Positions 18,227-26,698 of a DNA stretch of 64,000 nucleotides are shown piece by piece. The DNA is taken from NCBI RefSeq assembly GCF_904848665.1, contig NZ_CAJHCQ010000008.1, forward strand, positions 62,001 through 126,000, written 5' to 3'. Each line of letters starts with the position of its first letter. Positions within the stretch are counted from its first letter, which is position 1. Origin of the DNA: Paraburkholderia hiiakae. Its GTDB lineage: Bacteria > Pseudomonadota > Gammaproteobacteria > Burkholderiales > Burkholderiaceae. A program made the position numbers and the translations under genes. Under the pieces are notes generated by a model, which saw nothing but the letters and a program-made list of their open reading frames with translations, was not told the origin of the DNA and made no database searches.

Positions 18227-19393
18227 ATGAAAAAGTTTCTTGCCGCTGCCAGCATCGCTGCCGCATCGTTGGCCTTCACGGGCGGTGTTGCGTTCGCCGT
18301 GCCTAGCGTGCAGCAGATCGAATCCGCGATGTCCCAGGGCGACTGGCAGCGCGCTGACTCCGGCCTCACCGAAGTCCTGCAGGCGCATCCGGACAACGCG
18401 CGCGCCCACTACCTCTACGCCCAGGTCCTCGATCGCGAAGGCCGTTACAGTGACGCGCTCGCCCAGGTCGAGCAGGCGAAGTCGCTTGATCCGAAACTCC
18501 GCTTCACCCAGCCGCAGCGTTTCGCGCAGGTCGAAGCGAAGATCCGCACTGACGCCTCGCGCGCCGGCGCGGTGACAACGAGCAGTTCGAACAACCCGTT
18601 CACGCAGCAAGCAGCGGCACCGGCGCCGCAAAGGCAGGGTCCTGGTATGGGTATGTGGATTGGTATCGCTATTGTATTGATCGGCATTGCGCTCGTACTG
18701 CGCTGGACGCTGCGCCGCGCGAAGTCCACCGAAGACGCCAAGGCTGGCGACGACCGCCGCGACCAGCTCAAGCGCGCCACCGAACTGCTCAACGGCGTGC
18801 GCTCGCTCAAGCTCGACGTGAAGCTCTCGACCGCACCCGGCCACGAAGCGCTCGAAAAGGAAGTCGAAGGACTCGAAGCGCAGTTGCGCAGCCTCGTCGA
18901 AACGCTCTCGAACAGCGCGAATCCGCGGCCGCCGTATGAGATCGAGGACCTCGAACGCCAGTTCGCGAGCCTCAAGGCGCGCGCCGAGGGCCGCCCCGAC
19001 CCGAATGCGCAGCCTGCCGCGCCGGACTACGGCAGCAACTCCACCTACGCGCGTGAAGCCGACGCCGCGTTCGGGCGTCAGCCGCAGTATCCGCCTGCGC
19101 CGCCGCAGCAACCGCCACAGGTCATCGTGCAGCAAGGCGGCGGTGGCATGGGCGGCATGGGCGGACTACTCACGGGCGTCCTGCTCGGCGAAGCACTGAA
19201 CCACGGCCGTGACCGCGTGATTGAGCGCGACGTCTTAGTCGACGACGATGGCCGCCGTGTTCAGCGCGACGGCAACGGCAATGGCGGCGGCCTCGACTTC
19301 GGCCAGGGGTCGAACGACTGGGACGACGGCTCGGGCGGCGGCGGTGTCGATATGGGCAGCAACGACAGCTCAGACGACTGGAACAACTCCTGA
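18227..19393 (+). CDS. TPR-containing membrane protein with Gly/Asp-rich tail
   Basis: 388 residues from ATG 18227. It has a signal peptide (KKFLAAASIAAASLAFTGGV), then a TPR-like region (residues 25-90: SAMSQGDWQRADSGLTEVLQ, then ARAHYLYAQVLDREGRYSDAL), a TM helix at about 142-162 (MWIGIAIVLIGIALVLRW), a cytoplasmic coiled coil, and a low-complexity tail with GGGGMGGMGGLLTGVLLGEAL and Gly/Asp/Ser runs. The family is not one I can name. Following a PspA-like gene, it may act in the same envelope-stress response; that is inference. A clear terminator follows. Confidence 0.65.
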   Translation: MKKFLAAASIAAASLAFTGGVAFAVPSVQQIESAMSQGDWQRADSGLTEVLQAHPDNARAHYLYAQVLDREGRYSDALAQVEQAKSLDPKLRFTQPQRFAQVEAKIRTDASRAGAVTTSSSNNPFTQQAAAPAPQRQGPGMGMWIGIAIVLIGIALVLRWTLRRAKSTEDAKAGDDRRDQLKRATELLNGVRSLKLDVKLSTAPGHEALEKEVEGLEAQLRSLVETLSNSANPRPPYEIEDLERQFASLKARAEGRPDPNAQPAAPDYGSNSTYAREADAAFGRQPQYPPAPPQQPPQVIVQQGGGGMGGMGGLLTGVLLGEALNHGRDRVIERDVLVDDDGRRVQRDGNGNGGGLDFGQGSNDWDDGSGGGGVDMGSNDSSDDWNNS

Positions 19394-19434
19394 GCGCCTG
19401 AGGCTTCCCCAGCGCACGCCGCTAGTGCAAACAT

Positions 19435-19459
19435 CGGGCTCCTTCACGGAGCCCGTTTT
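19435..19459 (+). terminator. Intrinsic terminator
   Basis: Eight-base perfect stem CGGGCTCC/GGAGCCCG, five-base loop, then TTTT; 42 bases after the TPR protein stop. Confidence 0.75.
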
Positions 19460-19513
19460 GCATCGACGCAAAACACAATACATCGCACATCACACGTAAC
19501 GGCGGACGCACAC

Positions 19514-21004
19514 ATGGCCACTGAAGCGCTCGGCAACGGGGCGGCACCGCGCATCGCCATCATCGGCAGCGGCTTTTCCGGCATCGGCATGGCGATCCGT
19601 CTGCGCCGCATGGGCGTTGAGTCGTTCACGATCTATGAGGCAGCCGCAAGCCTCGGGGGCACTTGGCGCGACAACGCCTATCCGGGCGCTGCTTGCGATA
19701 TTCCTTCGCACCTCTACTCGTTCTCGTTCGAGCTGAATCCGGCGTGGACGCGTACTTTCGCGCCGCAGCGCGAAATTCTCGACTACCTGCGCCATTGCGC
19801 GCACAAGTACGACGTCGAGCGCTTCATCGAGTACCGTTCGCGCGTGCGCGCAGCGCGCTTCGTGGAGGCGCGCGGTATCTGGCAAGTGGAGATCGAGCGC
19901 GACGGCGCGATCAAGACGATCGAAGCGGATATCGTGATCGCCGCGAACGGCCCGCTCTCTCGCCCGGCACTGCCGCATATCGCGGGCATCGAGCGCTTCG
20001 AAGGCAAGCTCTTCCACTCGGCGCGCTGGGACCACGACTATGCGCTCGAAGACAAGCGCATCGCCGTGATCGGCACTGGCGCAAGCGCGATACAGTTCGT
20101 GCCGCATATCCAGCCGCGCGCGGCGCAGCTCACGGTGTTTCAGCGCACGCCGCCGTGGATCATGCCGCGGCGTGATCGCGCCATCAGCGCACGCTGGCGC
20201 TGGATTTATCGGCACATGCCCTTCGCGCAACGCGTGGCGCGCGCCGCGATTTACTGGCAGCACGAATCGCGCGCGCTTGGCTTCGCGGTGGAGCCGCGCC
20301 TGCTCAAGGCGCCGACGAAGTTCGCACTGAGCTATCTCGCGCATAAAGTGAAAGACCCCGAACTGCGCGCGCGGCTCACGCCCGACTATGTGCTGGGCTG
20401 CAAGCGCGTGCTGCTCTCGAGCGACTACTACGCTGCCCTCGCGCAGCCGAACGCGGAGCTGGTGACCGACGCGATCCGCGAAGTCGTAGCCGATGGCATC
20501 GTCACCGCCGACGGCACGCATCGGCCTTACGACGCGATCGTTTGCGGCACGGGCTTTCAGGTCAATGACGTGGACGCGCCTTTCCAGGTGACGGGCGTAG
20601 ACGGTCAGGACCTCGGCGAGACGTGGCTGCGCGACGGCCCCGAGGCGTACCTCGGCGCGAGCATCGCGGGCTTTCCGAATCTCTTCTTCGTGGCCGGCCC
20701 GAACACGGCGCTCGGCCACAACTCGATGATCTACATGATCGAGTCGCATATCGCCTATATCGCCGCCTGCATCCGCGCGCTGCAGCGCTCGGGCGCGCGC
20801 ACGATGGAGGTTCGCGCCGAGGCGCAGCAAAGCTGGAACGCGCGCGTGCAAGCGCGTTTCGCGCGCACCGTGTGGCAGTCGGGCTGCCGTAGCTTTTACC
20901 TCACGCGGGCGGGCAAGAACACCGCGTTGTGGCCAGGCTTCACGTTCATGTTCCGCCGCAGAACGCGCCGCGTGCGCACCGCCGACTACGCGTTCGAGCG
21001 TTAG
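19514..21004 (+). CDS. Flavin-dependent monooxygenase (Baeyer-Villiger type)
   Basis: 496 residues. The FAD-binding Rossmann motif GSGFSGIGMA is near residue 17, followed by GGTWRDNAYPGAACD, typical of Baeyer-Villiger and related flavoprotein monooxygenases. The type I BVMO fingerprint F-x-G-x-x-x-H-x-x-x-W appears as FEGKLFHSARWDHDY near residue 160, and the NADPH motif GTGASAIQFVP comes right after. Such enzymes insert oxygen next to a carbonyl using FAD, NADPH and O2. The substrate cannot be read from context. Its stop overlaps the methyltransferase stop on the other strand by three to four bases. Confidence 0.9.
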   Translation: MATEALGNGAAPRIAIIGSGFSGIGMAIRLRRMGVESFTIYEAAASLGGTWRDNAYPGAACDIPSHLYSFSFELNPAWTRTFAPQREILDYLRHCAHKYDVERFIEYRSRVRAARFVEARGIWQVEIERDGAIKTIEADIVIAANGPLSRPALPHIAGIERFEGKLFHSARWDHDYALEDKRIAVIGTGASAIQFVPHIQPRAAQLTVFQRTPPWIMPRRDRAISARWRWIYRHMPFAQRVARAAIYWQHESRALGFAVEPRLLKAPTKFALSYLAHKVKDPELRARLTPDYVLGCKRVLLSSDYYAALAQPNAELVTDAIREVVADGIVTADGTHRPYDAIVCGTGFQVNDVDAPFQVTGVDGQDLGETWLRDGPEAYLGASIAGFPNLFFVAGPNTALGHNSMIYMIESHIAYIAACIRALQRSGARTMEVRAEAQQSWNARVQARFARTVWQSGCRSFYLTRAGKNTALWPGFTFMFRRRTRRVRTADYAFER

Positions 21005-21771
21005 ACGCGCTGCGGATGCCCCGCGTACACACGCGTCTCGTAGGCGAAGTTCACCGTGCCGTCCTTTTGCGTCGTCTCGAACAGCTCGCGCAGCGCCGCG
21101 AGCATCGGCTCGTGGCGCTCATCGTCCGCTCGCGGCGCGTACGACGACGACATCAGCCGCCCGCGCAGGCCGTCGAAGTCGAGCCATTGCGCATTCGGGA
21201 ACACGGTCTGATGCTCGAAGCCATCGCCGAACCAGTCGGCCATCGCGGCCGAGTCGGGATAGCTTTCGGCCACGCGCGCGTAGTCGGGGCAAAAACGCTG
21301 CAGCAGCGCCTCGTAGCCCTCCAGAAACGCCGAACCTTCGAGCAGGCGGCTGTTCCAGAACAGCACGATCTTGCCGCGCGGTTTCAGGATGCGCGCGAAC
21401 TCGCGCTGCGTATCGGTCTTGTGGAACCAGTGGAACGCCTGCGCGGCGCTCACGAGGTCCACGCTCGCGGCTTCGAGCGTCGTCGCCTCCGCCGTGCCCG
21501 CCACGCTGCGATAGCCTTTGTAGCCGCCTAGCAGTTCGTCCGCCGCGGCGCGCATGGCCGCGTTCGGCTCGACGGCCGTGACGGGGTGGCCCGCGTCGAG
21601 GAAGAGCTTGGTGGAGAGGCCCGTACCCGCACCGATGTCGGCCACGGGCGCGCCCGGCGCAATGCCGCACTCCACGTGCACGAAGGTCGCCACTTCGCGC
21701 GGATAGGTCGGCCGGAATTTCACGTAGTCTGCAACCCGGTCGGTGAAACGCCGGGTGGAATCGTCGATCAT
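21001..21771 (-). CDS. Class I SAM-dependent methyltransferase
   Basis: 256 residues. Motif I VADIGAGTGLSTKLFLDAG near residue 44 and the acidic end of strand 2 (VTAVEPNAAMR) form the SAM site; the UbiE/COQ5-like body continues with DLVSAAQAFHWFHKTDTQRE and LKPRGKIVLFWNSR. This layout matches methyltransferase type 11 proteins of small-molecule type. The acceptor is unknown. It lies 19 bases downstream of the 43-residue peptide gene on the same strand and may share its transcript. Confidence 0.88.
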   Translation of the reverse strand: MIDDSTRRFTDRVADYVKFRPTYPREVATFVHVECGIAPGAPVADIGAGTGLSTKLFLDAGHPVTAVEPNAAMRAAADELLGGYKGYRSVAGTAEATTLEAASVDLVSAAQAFHWFHKTDTQREFARILKPRGKIVLFWNSRLLEGSAFLEGYEALLQRFCPDYARVAESYPDSAAMADWFGDGFEHQTVFPNAQWLDFDGLRGRLMSSSYAPRADDERHEPMLAALRELFETTQKDGTVNFAYETRVYAGHPQRV

Positions 21772-21790
21772 CGTTCTGCCCTTTTGTCGT

Positions 21791-21922
21791 TCAACCGCCG
21801 CCGCCCAGGAGCTTCACCAGCTCCCAGAGGAAGCGCAACACCATCACGATCAGCTCCCAGAGCTGGATCAGTTGCTGCCAGAGCGCGAGCGGCGCGCTCC
21901 CGCCGAAAATCGCTTCTATCAT
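21791..21922 (-). CDS. 43-residue Trp/Leu-rich amphipathic peptide
   Basis: A complete short frame: ATG at 21922 (reverse), TGA at 21791-21793, with GGGAG about six bases upstream of the start. The product begins MIEAIFGGSAPLAL, continues WQQLIQLWELIVMVLRFLW and ends in ELVKLLGGGG. Hydrophobic Leu, Ile, Val and Trp recur every three to four residues with polar Gln, Glu, Arg and Lys between, suggesting one long amphipathic or membrane helix. Similar size and make-up are seen in membrane-acting small proteins, but I recognise no family. It sits directly upstream of the methyltransferase gene. It could also be a translated leader. Confidence 0.6.
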   Translation of the reverse strand: MIEAIFGGSAPLALWQQLIQLWELIVMVLRFLWELVKLLGGGG

Positions 21923-22152
21923 CTTGCTCCCATCGCGACGCTCCTCCGCTCCTCATTTCCCGCTTTCAGAGCGCCCGAGTGTCCGATCATAGCGCCAGGC
22001 GATCCCCTGCGCTCAAGTCCCCGTATTACGCGCCGTAAACACGTTCAGAAAGCCCGGCGATCGGACCTGCTGACGACCGGGCACGCAGCTTTTTCGCTGC
22101 TTTTCCGCAGCCGTCCGCAGTTTTCATTGCGCACCGGGCAAGGAGACACCCG

Positions 22153-23574
22153 ATGACACCTTTGCGTTTGCTGGGCCTGCGCGGTCGCCGCCGCGCGGGA
22201 AAATCCGCCGGCGTCGTCGGCGACATTGCCGCGCACGCCGGCAGGCTCGGTATCGAGATCTGCGACGTGGCGGGCCACGTCGACGAAGTCGCCGCGCGCG
22301 CGCAGCGTCAGACCGACGTGTGCCATGCCCTGCGCGAATCGGCGGCCCATACCCTCGCCGGCAACCATCAGATCGCCTCGGCAGCGCGCGCCATGCGCGA
22401 GCTGAGCACGGGCACCGCCGCCACCGTGCAGCAGTCGCAGCAGACCATCGAGGAGTCGCTCGCCGACATTCACGGGCTGGTTGAGAGCGTCACCGTCATC
22501 GAGACGCAGATCCGGGCGCTCAAGAGCTCGCTCGCGCATGTCTCGAAGGTCTCCGAGGAAATCTCGATGATCGCGCGGCAAACTCAGCTTCTCGCGCTGA
22601 ACGCGGCCATCGAAGCGGCGCGCGCGGGCGAGTCCGGCAAGAGCTTCGCCGTGGTCGCGGCCGAGGTCAAGAACCTCTCCGCCAAAACTGCGCAGGCCAC
22701 CGGCCAGATCGAGAAAACGCTCGGGCAACTCACGCAGCAGACTGAGCAGCTTATCGCCGAGGGCACCGCCAACACCGAACGCGCGCACCGCGTGCGCGAA
22801 GGCACGCACACCATCGGCGAGGCCGTGCACAGCACCGGCCAGGCGATCATGCAGCTCGACGAGCACGCCGGTCAGATCGCTCAACTGACGGGCGAGATCG
22901 AGACGAAATGCGACGGGCTCGAAAGCCAGGTGGGCGAGATGGTCGCGGGCGTCGAAGACTCAGGGCGCAACTTCGTGCAGGCGAAGGATCAGCTCGGCAA
23001 GCTGCTCGATGTCTCGGAAACGCTCATCGAGCTTTCCGCCGCCACGGGCGTGGAAACCGACGACACGCGCTTCATCGAGGCCGTGCAGCGCGCCGCCGCC
23101 CACGTCAGCAAGCTGTTCGAAGGCGCGCTTGCGCGTGGCGAGATCGGCGAAGCGGATCTGTTCGACAGCGTCTACGCGCCGGTGCCGAACACGAACCCGC
23201 AACAGCATATGACGCGCTTCACGGCGTTCACCGACCGTGTGCTGCCCGCGATCCTCGAACCGCTGCTCACGTTCGACGAACGCGTCGCCTTCTGCGTAGC
23301 GATCGATCCGCGCGGCTACATTCCGACGCACAATCGCAAGTTCTCGCATCCGCAGGGCGCCGACCCGGTGTGGAATGCCGCGAACTGCCGCAATCACCGC
23401 GTCTTCAACGACCGCGCGGGGCGCGCCGCCGGCTCGCACACCAAGCCCTTCCTGCTGCAAACGTATCGTCGCGACATGGGCGGCGGCACGTTCGTGATGA
23501 TGAAGGACGCCTCCGCGCCGATCTTCGTGAACGGCCGGCACTGGGGCGGATTTCGCATGGGATACCGGCTGTAG
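22153..23574 (+). CDS. Soluble methyl-accepting chemotaxis protein with C-terminal sensor domain
   Basis: 473 residues, ATG 22153 with AAGGAGA upstream. There is no TM segment, so it is cytoplasmic. The signalling hairpin tip IARQTQLLALNAAIEAARAG with the following SFAVVAAEVKNLS (about 140-180) is the CheA/CheW contact region of MCPs. Helical arms flank it. The C-terminal 160 residues are a separate ligand domain with CVAIDPRGYIPTHNRKFSHP, NCRNHRVFNDRAG and PFLLQTYRRDMGGGTFVMMKDASAP-type blocks and the closing RHWGGFRMGY, seen at the C-terminus of several proteobacterial soluble MCPs. The signalling domain is shorter than in E. coli Tar. Confidence 0.88.
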   Translation: MTPLRLLGLRGRRRAGKSAGVVGDIAAHAGRLGIEICDVAGHVDEVAARAQRQTDVCHALRESAAHTLAGNHQIASAARAMRELSTGTAATVQQSQQTIEESLADIHGLVESVTVIETQIRALKSSLAHVSKVSEEISMIARQTQLLALNAAIEAARAGESGKSFAVVAAEVKNLSAKTAQATGQIEKTLGQLTQQTEQLIAEGTANTERAHRVREGTHTIGEAVHSTGQAIMQLDEHAGQIAQLTGEIETKCDGLESQVGEMVAGVEDSGRNFVQAKDQLGKLLDVSETLIELSAATGVETDDTRFIEAVQRAAAHVSKLFEGALARGEIGEADLFDSVYAPVPNTNPQQHMTRFTAFTDRVLPAILEPLLTFDERVAFCVAIDPRGYIPTHNRKFSHPQGADPVWNAANCRNHRVFNDRAGRAAGSHTKPFLLQTYRRDMGGGTFVMMKDASAPIFVNGRHWGGFRMGYRL

Positions 23575-23593
23575 CGATGAAACGCCCAAAAGC

Positions 23594-23631
23594 AAACGGC
23601 GCGCGGACATGGCTGTCCGCGCGCCGTTTTT
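23594..23631. terminator. Strong bidirectional terminator
   Basis: 16-bp perfect stem (AAACGGCGCGCGGACA and its complement) with a four-base loop, T-run on the plus side and A-run on the other, placed between the convergent chemoreceptor and potI genes. Confidence 0.9.
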
Positions 23632-23657
23632 GCATGCGCCTCGAAGCGCGTTGGCGA

Positions 23658-24476
23658 TCAAACCGCCATCGCCATACGCTTGCGCTCCGCGCGCTGCATG
23701 AAATAGTTGCCGGCGATCACACCCACCGTCACGACCGCGATGAACAGCGTAGCGAGCGCGTTCATCTCCGGGTTCAGGCCGAGGCGCACACGCGAGAACA
23801 CCACGAGCGGCAGCGTGGTCGAGCCCGGGCCCGAAAGGAATGCCGAGAGGACCAGATCGTCGATCGAAAGCGTGAACGAGAGCAGCCAGCCGGCCGCTAG
23901 CGCTTGCGAGATGAGCGGCAGCGTGATCTGGAAGAACACCTTGAACGGTGTCGCGCCCAGGTCCAGCGCAGCCTCCTCGAGCGACGGGTTCAATTCGCGC
24001 ACGCGCGACTGCACGATGATGGCGACGTACGAAATACACAGCATGACGTGGCCGATCCAGATCGTGAACACGCCGCGCCCAGCGGGCCAGCCAATCAGCT
24101 TGCCCATTTCCACGAAGAGCAACAGCAGCGAAATGCCCTGGATCACTTCCGGAATCACGAGCGGCGCGTTGATCATCCCCGAGAAGAGCGTGAAGCCGCG
24201 AAAGCGCCCCATGCGTGCGAGCACGAAGCCCGCCCACGTGCCGATGATCACCGAGGCGAACGCCGTCATCAGCCCGATGCGCAGCGAGAGCCACGCAGCG
24301 GTGATCAACTCGTCGTCGGCGATGAGCGCCTGATACCAGCGCGTGGAAAAGCGCGTCCATACCGTCACGAGTTGCGACTCGTTGAACGAGTAGACAATCA
24401 GGCTCAGGATCGGGATGTAGAGAAACGCGAAGCCGAGGCCTAGCGCGATGAACTGCAGAACGCGATTCGGTTTCAT
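23658..24476 (-). CDS. potI: Polyamine ABC importer, inner-membrane permease
   Basis: 272 residues from ATG 24476, which overlaps the potH stop (ATGA). Six TM helices; the permease EAA loop reads LEEAALDLGATPFKVFFQITLPL, here near residue 165-190. It is the PotI/PotC-type second permease of spermidine/putrescine transporters. Last gene of potFGHI, followed by a strong terminator. Confidence 0.92.
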   Translation of the reverse strand: MKPNRVLQFIALGLGFAFLYIPILSLIVYSFNESQLVTVWTRFSTRWYQALIADDELITAAWLSLRIGLMTAFASVIIGTWAGFVLARMGRFRGFTLFSGMINAPLVIPEVIQGISLLLLFVEMGKLIGWPAGRGVFTIWIGHVMLCISYVAIIVQSRVRELNPSLEEAALDLGATPFKVFFQITLPLISQALAAGWLLSFTLSIDDLVLSAFLSGPGSTTLPLVVFSRVRLGLNPEMNALATLFIAVVTVGVIAGNYFMQRAERKRMAMAV

Positions 24477-25408
24477 TTGCCGCGGCCCTCCAGTTCTTTC
24501 GCCTGGTAGTGCTGGAACAGCGCCATCGGCACGAGCAGCAGGAGCACCATCGCGCAGGTGACGGCAGAGGCCATCGGCCAGTCGGCATTGTCGAAGAACT
24601 CGTTCCACATGACGCGGCCGATCATCAGCGTGTTCGCGCCGCCAAGCAGCTCAGGAATCACGTACTCGCCCACCGCCGGAATGAACACCAGCAGGCAGCC
24701 CGCGATGACGCCGTTCTTCGAGAGCGGCAGCGTGATTTCGACGAACGCGCGCCACGGCTTCGCGCCGAGGTCGTACGCGGCCTCGAGCAGCGTGAGGTCC
24801 ATCTTCACGAGGTGCGCGTAGAGCGGCATCACGAGAAACGGCAGATACGAATACACCATGCCGATATAGACGGCCGTGTTCGTGTGATAAAGCTCGATGG
24901 GCGAATGAATGATGCCGGTCGAAATCAGGAAATTGTTCAGCAGTCCGTTGTTCTTGAGGATGCCGATCCACGCGTACACGCGGATCAGGAACGACGTCCA
25001 GAACGGCAGCATCACGGCCATCATGCGGATGTTGCGCGAGGCCGGATTCGAGCGCGCGATGTAATACGCCATCGGATAGCCGATGATGAGGCACAGCAGC
25101 GTCGAAATCGCCGCCACGACCACCGAATTCACGTAGGTCGCGAAGTACAGGCTGTCCTGAAACAGGAACGCGTAGTGCGAGAAATCCAGCGCGATGTGCC
25201 AGACGCCATCCGCGAACGACGTCAGCTCCGTGTACGGCGGAATGCCCAACTGCTGGTCGGCGAAGCTGATCTTCACCACCAGGATGAACGGCACGAGGAA
25301 GAACAGCAGCAGCCAGATGAACGGGCCTGCCACGACCGCCGTGCGGCCCGTCAGGTGAAAGCGCTTCGCCGGCCAGTTCAGGATGTTGCGGAAGGTCGTC
25401 GTACTCAT
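24473..25408 (-). CDS. potH: Polyamine ABC importer, inner-membrane permease
   Basis: 311 residues from ATG 25408, overlapping the potG stop by four bases. An N-terminal TM (PFIWLLLFFLVPFILVV) is followed by five more; the EAA loop is LLEAAYDLGAKPWRAFVEIT. This matches PotH/PotB. With PotI it forms the channel through which PotF-bound polyamine enters, powered by PotG. Confidence 0.92.
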   Translation of the reverse strand: MSTTTFRNILNWPAKRFHLTGRTAVVAGPFIWLLLFFLVPFILVVKISFADQQLGIPPYTELTSFADGVWHIALDFSHYAFLFQDSLYFATYVNSVVVAAISTLLCLIIGYPMAYYIARSNPASRNIRMMAVMLPFWTSFLIRVYAWIGILKNNGLLNNFLISTGIIHSPIELYHTNTAVYIGMVYSYLPFLVMPLYAHLVKMDLTLLEAAYDLGAKPWRAFVEITLPLSKNGVIAGCLLVFIPAVGEYVIPELLGGANTLMIGRVMWNEFFDNADWPMASAVTCAMVLLLLVPMALFQHYQAKELEGRGK

Positions 25409-26565
25409 GACGTCAGCACCACACCGGCCGAAGCGCTCCAGCGCACGTAGACTTCGTCTTCCCACGTGGGCGAGTCGATCTCGGAGAGCGCGAGGCTCGA
25501 CATGTTCGCGATCACCGTCTTGCCCGAGTCGAGCTTGACGTGATAGAGCGAGTAGCCGCCCATGTAGGCGATGTTCTTGACTACGCCCTTGCCCCAGTTG
25601 AACACGCCCTCGGGCGGTTTGCGCGTGAGCGCGATGCGCTCGGGGCGCACCGAGATCGTCACGGGCATGCCGAGCGGCCCGGTGATGCCGTGGTTCACGT
25701 AGAGGCGCACCGGCAGCTCCGGGCACTCGACGAACACGTGATCGGGCTCGTCCTCGACCACATTGCCGTCGAAGAGATTGGTCGAGCCGATGAACTCCGC
25801 CGAGAAGCGGCTGTTCGGGAATTCATAGACCTGGTTCGGCGTGCCGAGCTGGACGATCTCGCCTTCGCTCATCACGGCCAGGCGCCCCGCCATCGTCATC
25901 GCCTCTTCCTGGTCGTGCGTGACCATGATGCAGGTGACGCCGACCTTGTCGAGAATATTGACGAGTTCGATTTGCGTGCGCTGGCGAATCTGCTTATCGA
26001 GGGCCGACATCGGCTCGTCGAGCAGGAGCAGCTTGGGGCGTTTCACGAGCGAGCGCGCGAGCGCCACGCGCTGCTGCTGGCCGCCCGAAAGCTGGTGCGG
26101 CTTGCGCCTGGCGAAGCGCGTCATCTGCACGAGTTCGAGCGCGTTCGCCACGCGGTCCTTGAGCTCGCCTTTCTTCACGCCCTCCTGGCGCAGCCCGAAG
26201 CCCACGTTCGCCTCCACCGTCATGTGCGGAAAGAGCGCGTACGACTGGAACATCATGTTGACCGGCCGGCGGTACGGCGGCATGGAGGCCAGGTCCTCGC
26301 CGTCGATCAGGATCTTGCCCGACGTCACGGTTTCGAGGCCCGCGAGCATGCGCAGCAAGGTGGACTTGCCGCAGCCCGAGCTGCCAAGCAGCGCAAACAA
26401 CTCGCCCTTCTTCACCGAAAGGTTGACGCCCTTGACTGCCGTCGTCTCGCCGAACTTCTTGACGACATCGACGATCTGCACGAAGTTGTCCGCGGCCGAA
26501 TCTGCCGCGGTGAAGCCCGAAGGCAGCGAACCGGCGGTTGCCGGCGCGCTCGACTGGTCACTCAT
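25405..26565 (-). CDS. potG: Polyamine ABC importer, ATPase subunit
   Basis: 386 residues. Walker A GSSGCGKSTLL (about residue 60), signature LSGGQQQRVALARSL and Walker B LLLLDEPMSALD are all intact; a C-terminal TOBE region (MPVTISVRPERIAL) is present as in PotA/PotG. Its stop overlaps potH. It lies 133 bases downstream of potF with a hairpin terminator in between. Confidence 0.93.
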   Translation of the reverse strand: MSDQSSAPATAGSLPSGFTAADSAADNFVQIVDVVKKFGETTAVKGVNLSVKKGELFALLGSSGCGKSTLLRMLAGLETVTSGKILIDGEDLASMPPYRRPVNMMFQSYALFPHMTVEANVGFGLRQEGVKKGELKDRVANALELVQMTRFARRKPHQLSGGQQQRVALARSLVKRPKLLLLDEPMSALDKQIRQRTQIELVNILDKVGVTCIMVTHDQEEAMTMAGRLAVMSEGEIVQLGTPNQVYEFPNSRFSAEFIGSTNLFDGNVVEDEPDHVFVECPELPVRLYVNHGITGPLGMPVTISVRPERIALTRKPPEGVFNWGKGVVKNIAYMGGYSLYHVKLDSGKTVIANMSSLALSEIDSPTWEDEVYVRWSASAGVVLTS

Positions 26566-26620
26566 GATTCTCTCTGCCCTGCCTGTTTCTGCGTGAATGC
26601 TGGACGGGGTTGACGAACAA

Positions 26621-26645
26621 AGCCCCCGGCATCGTGCCGAGGGCT
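26621..26645 (-). terminator. Hairpin between potF and potG (partial terminator)
   Basis: An 11-base stem with one mismatch (AGCCCTCGGCA/TGCCGGGGGCT) and a three-base loop, followed on the minus strand by TTTGTT. It lies inside the operon, 54 bases after the potF stop, so it could make potF mRNA more abundant than potGHI, as is common when the binding protein is needed in excess. Confidence 0.65.
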
Positions 26646-26698
26646 CGGGGTAAAACGGAATCGAATTTCAACCGCGAATCGACCGGAAATCGACCGCG

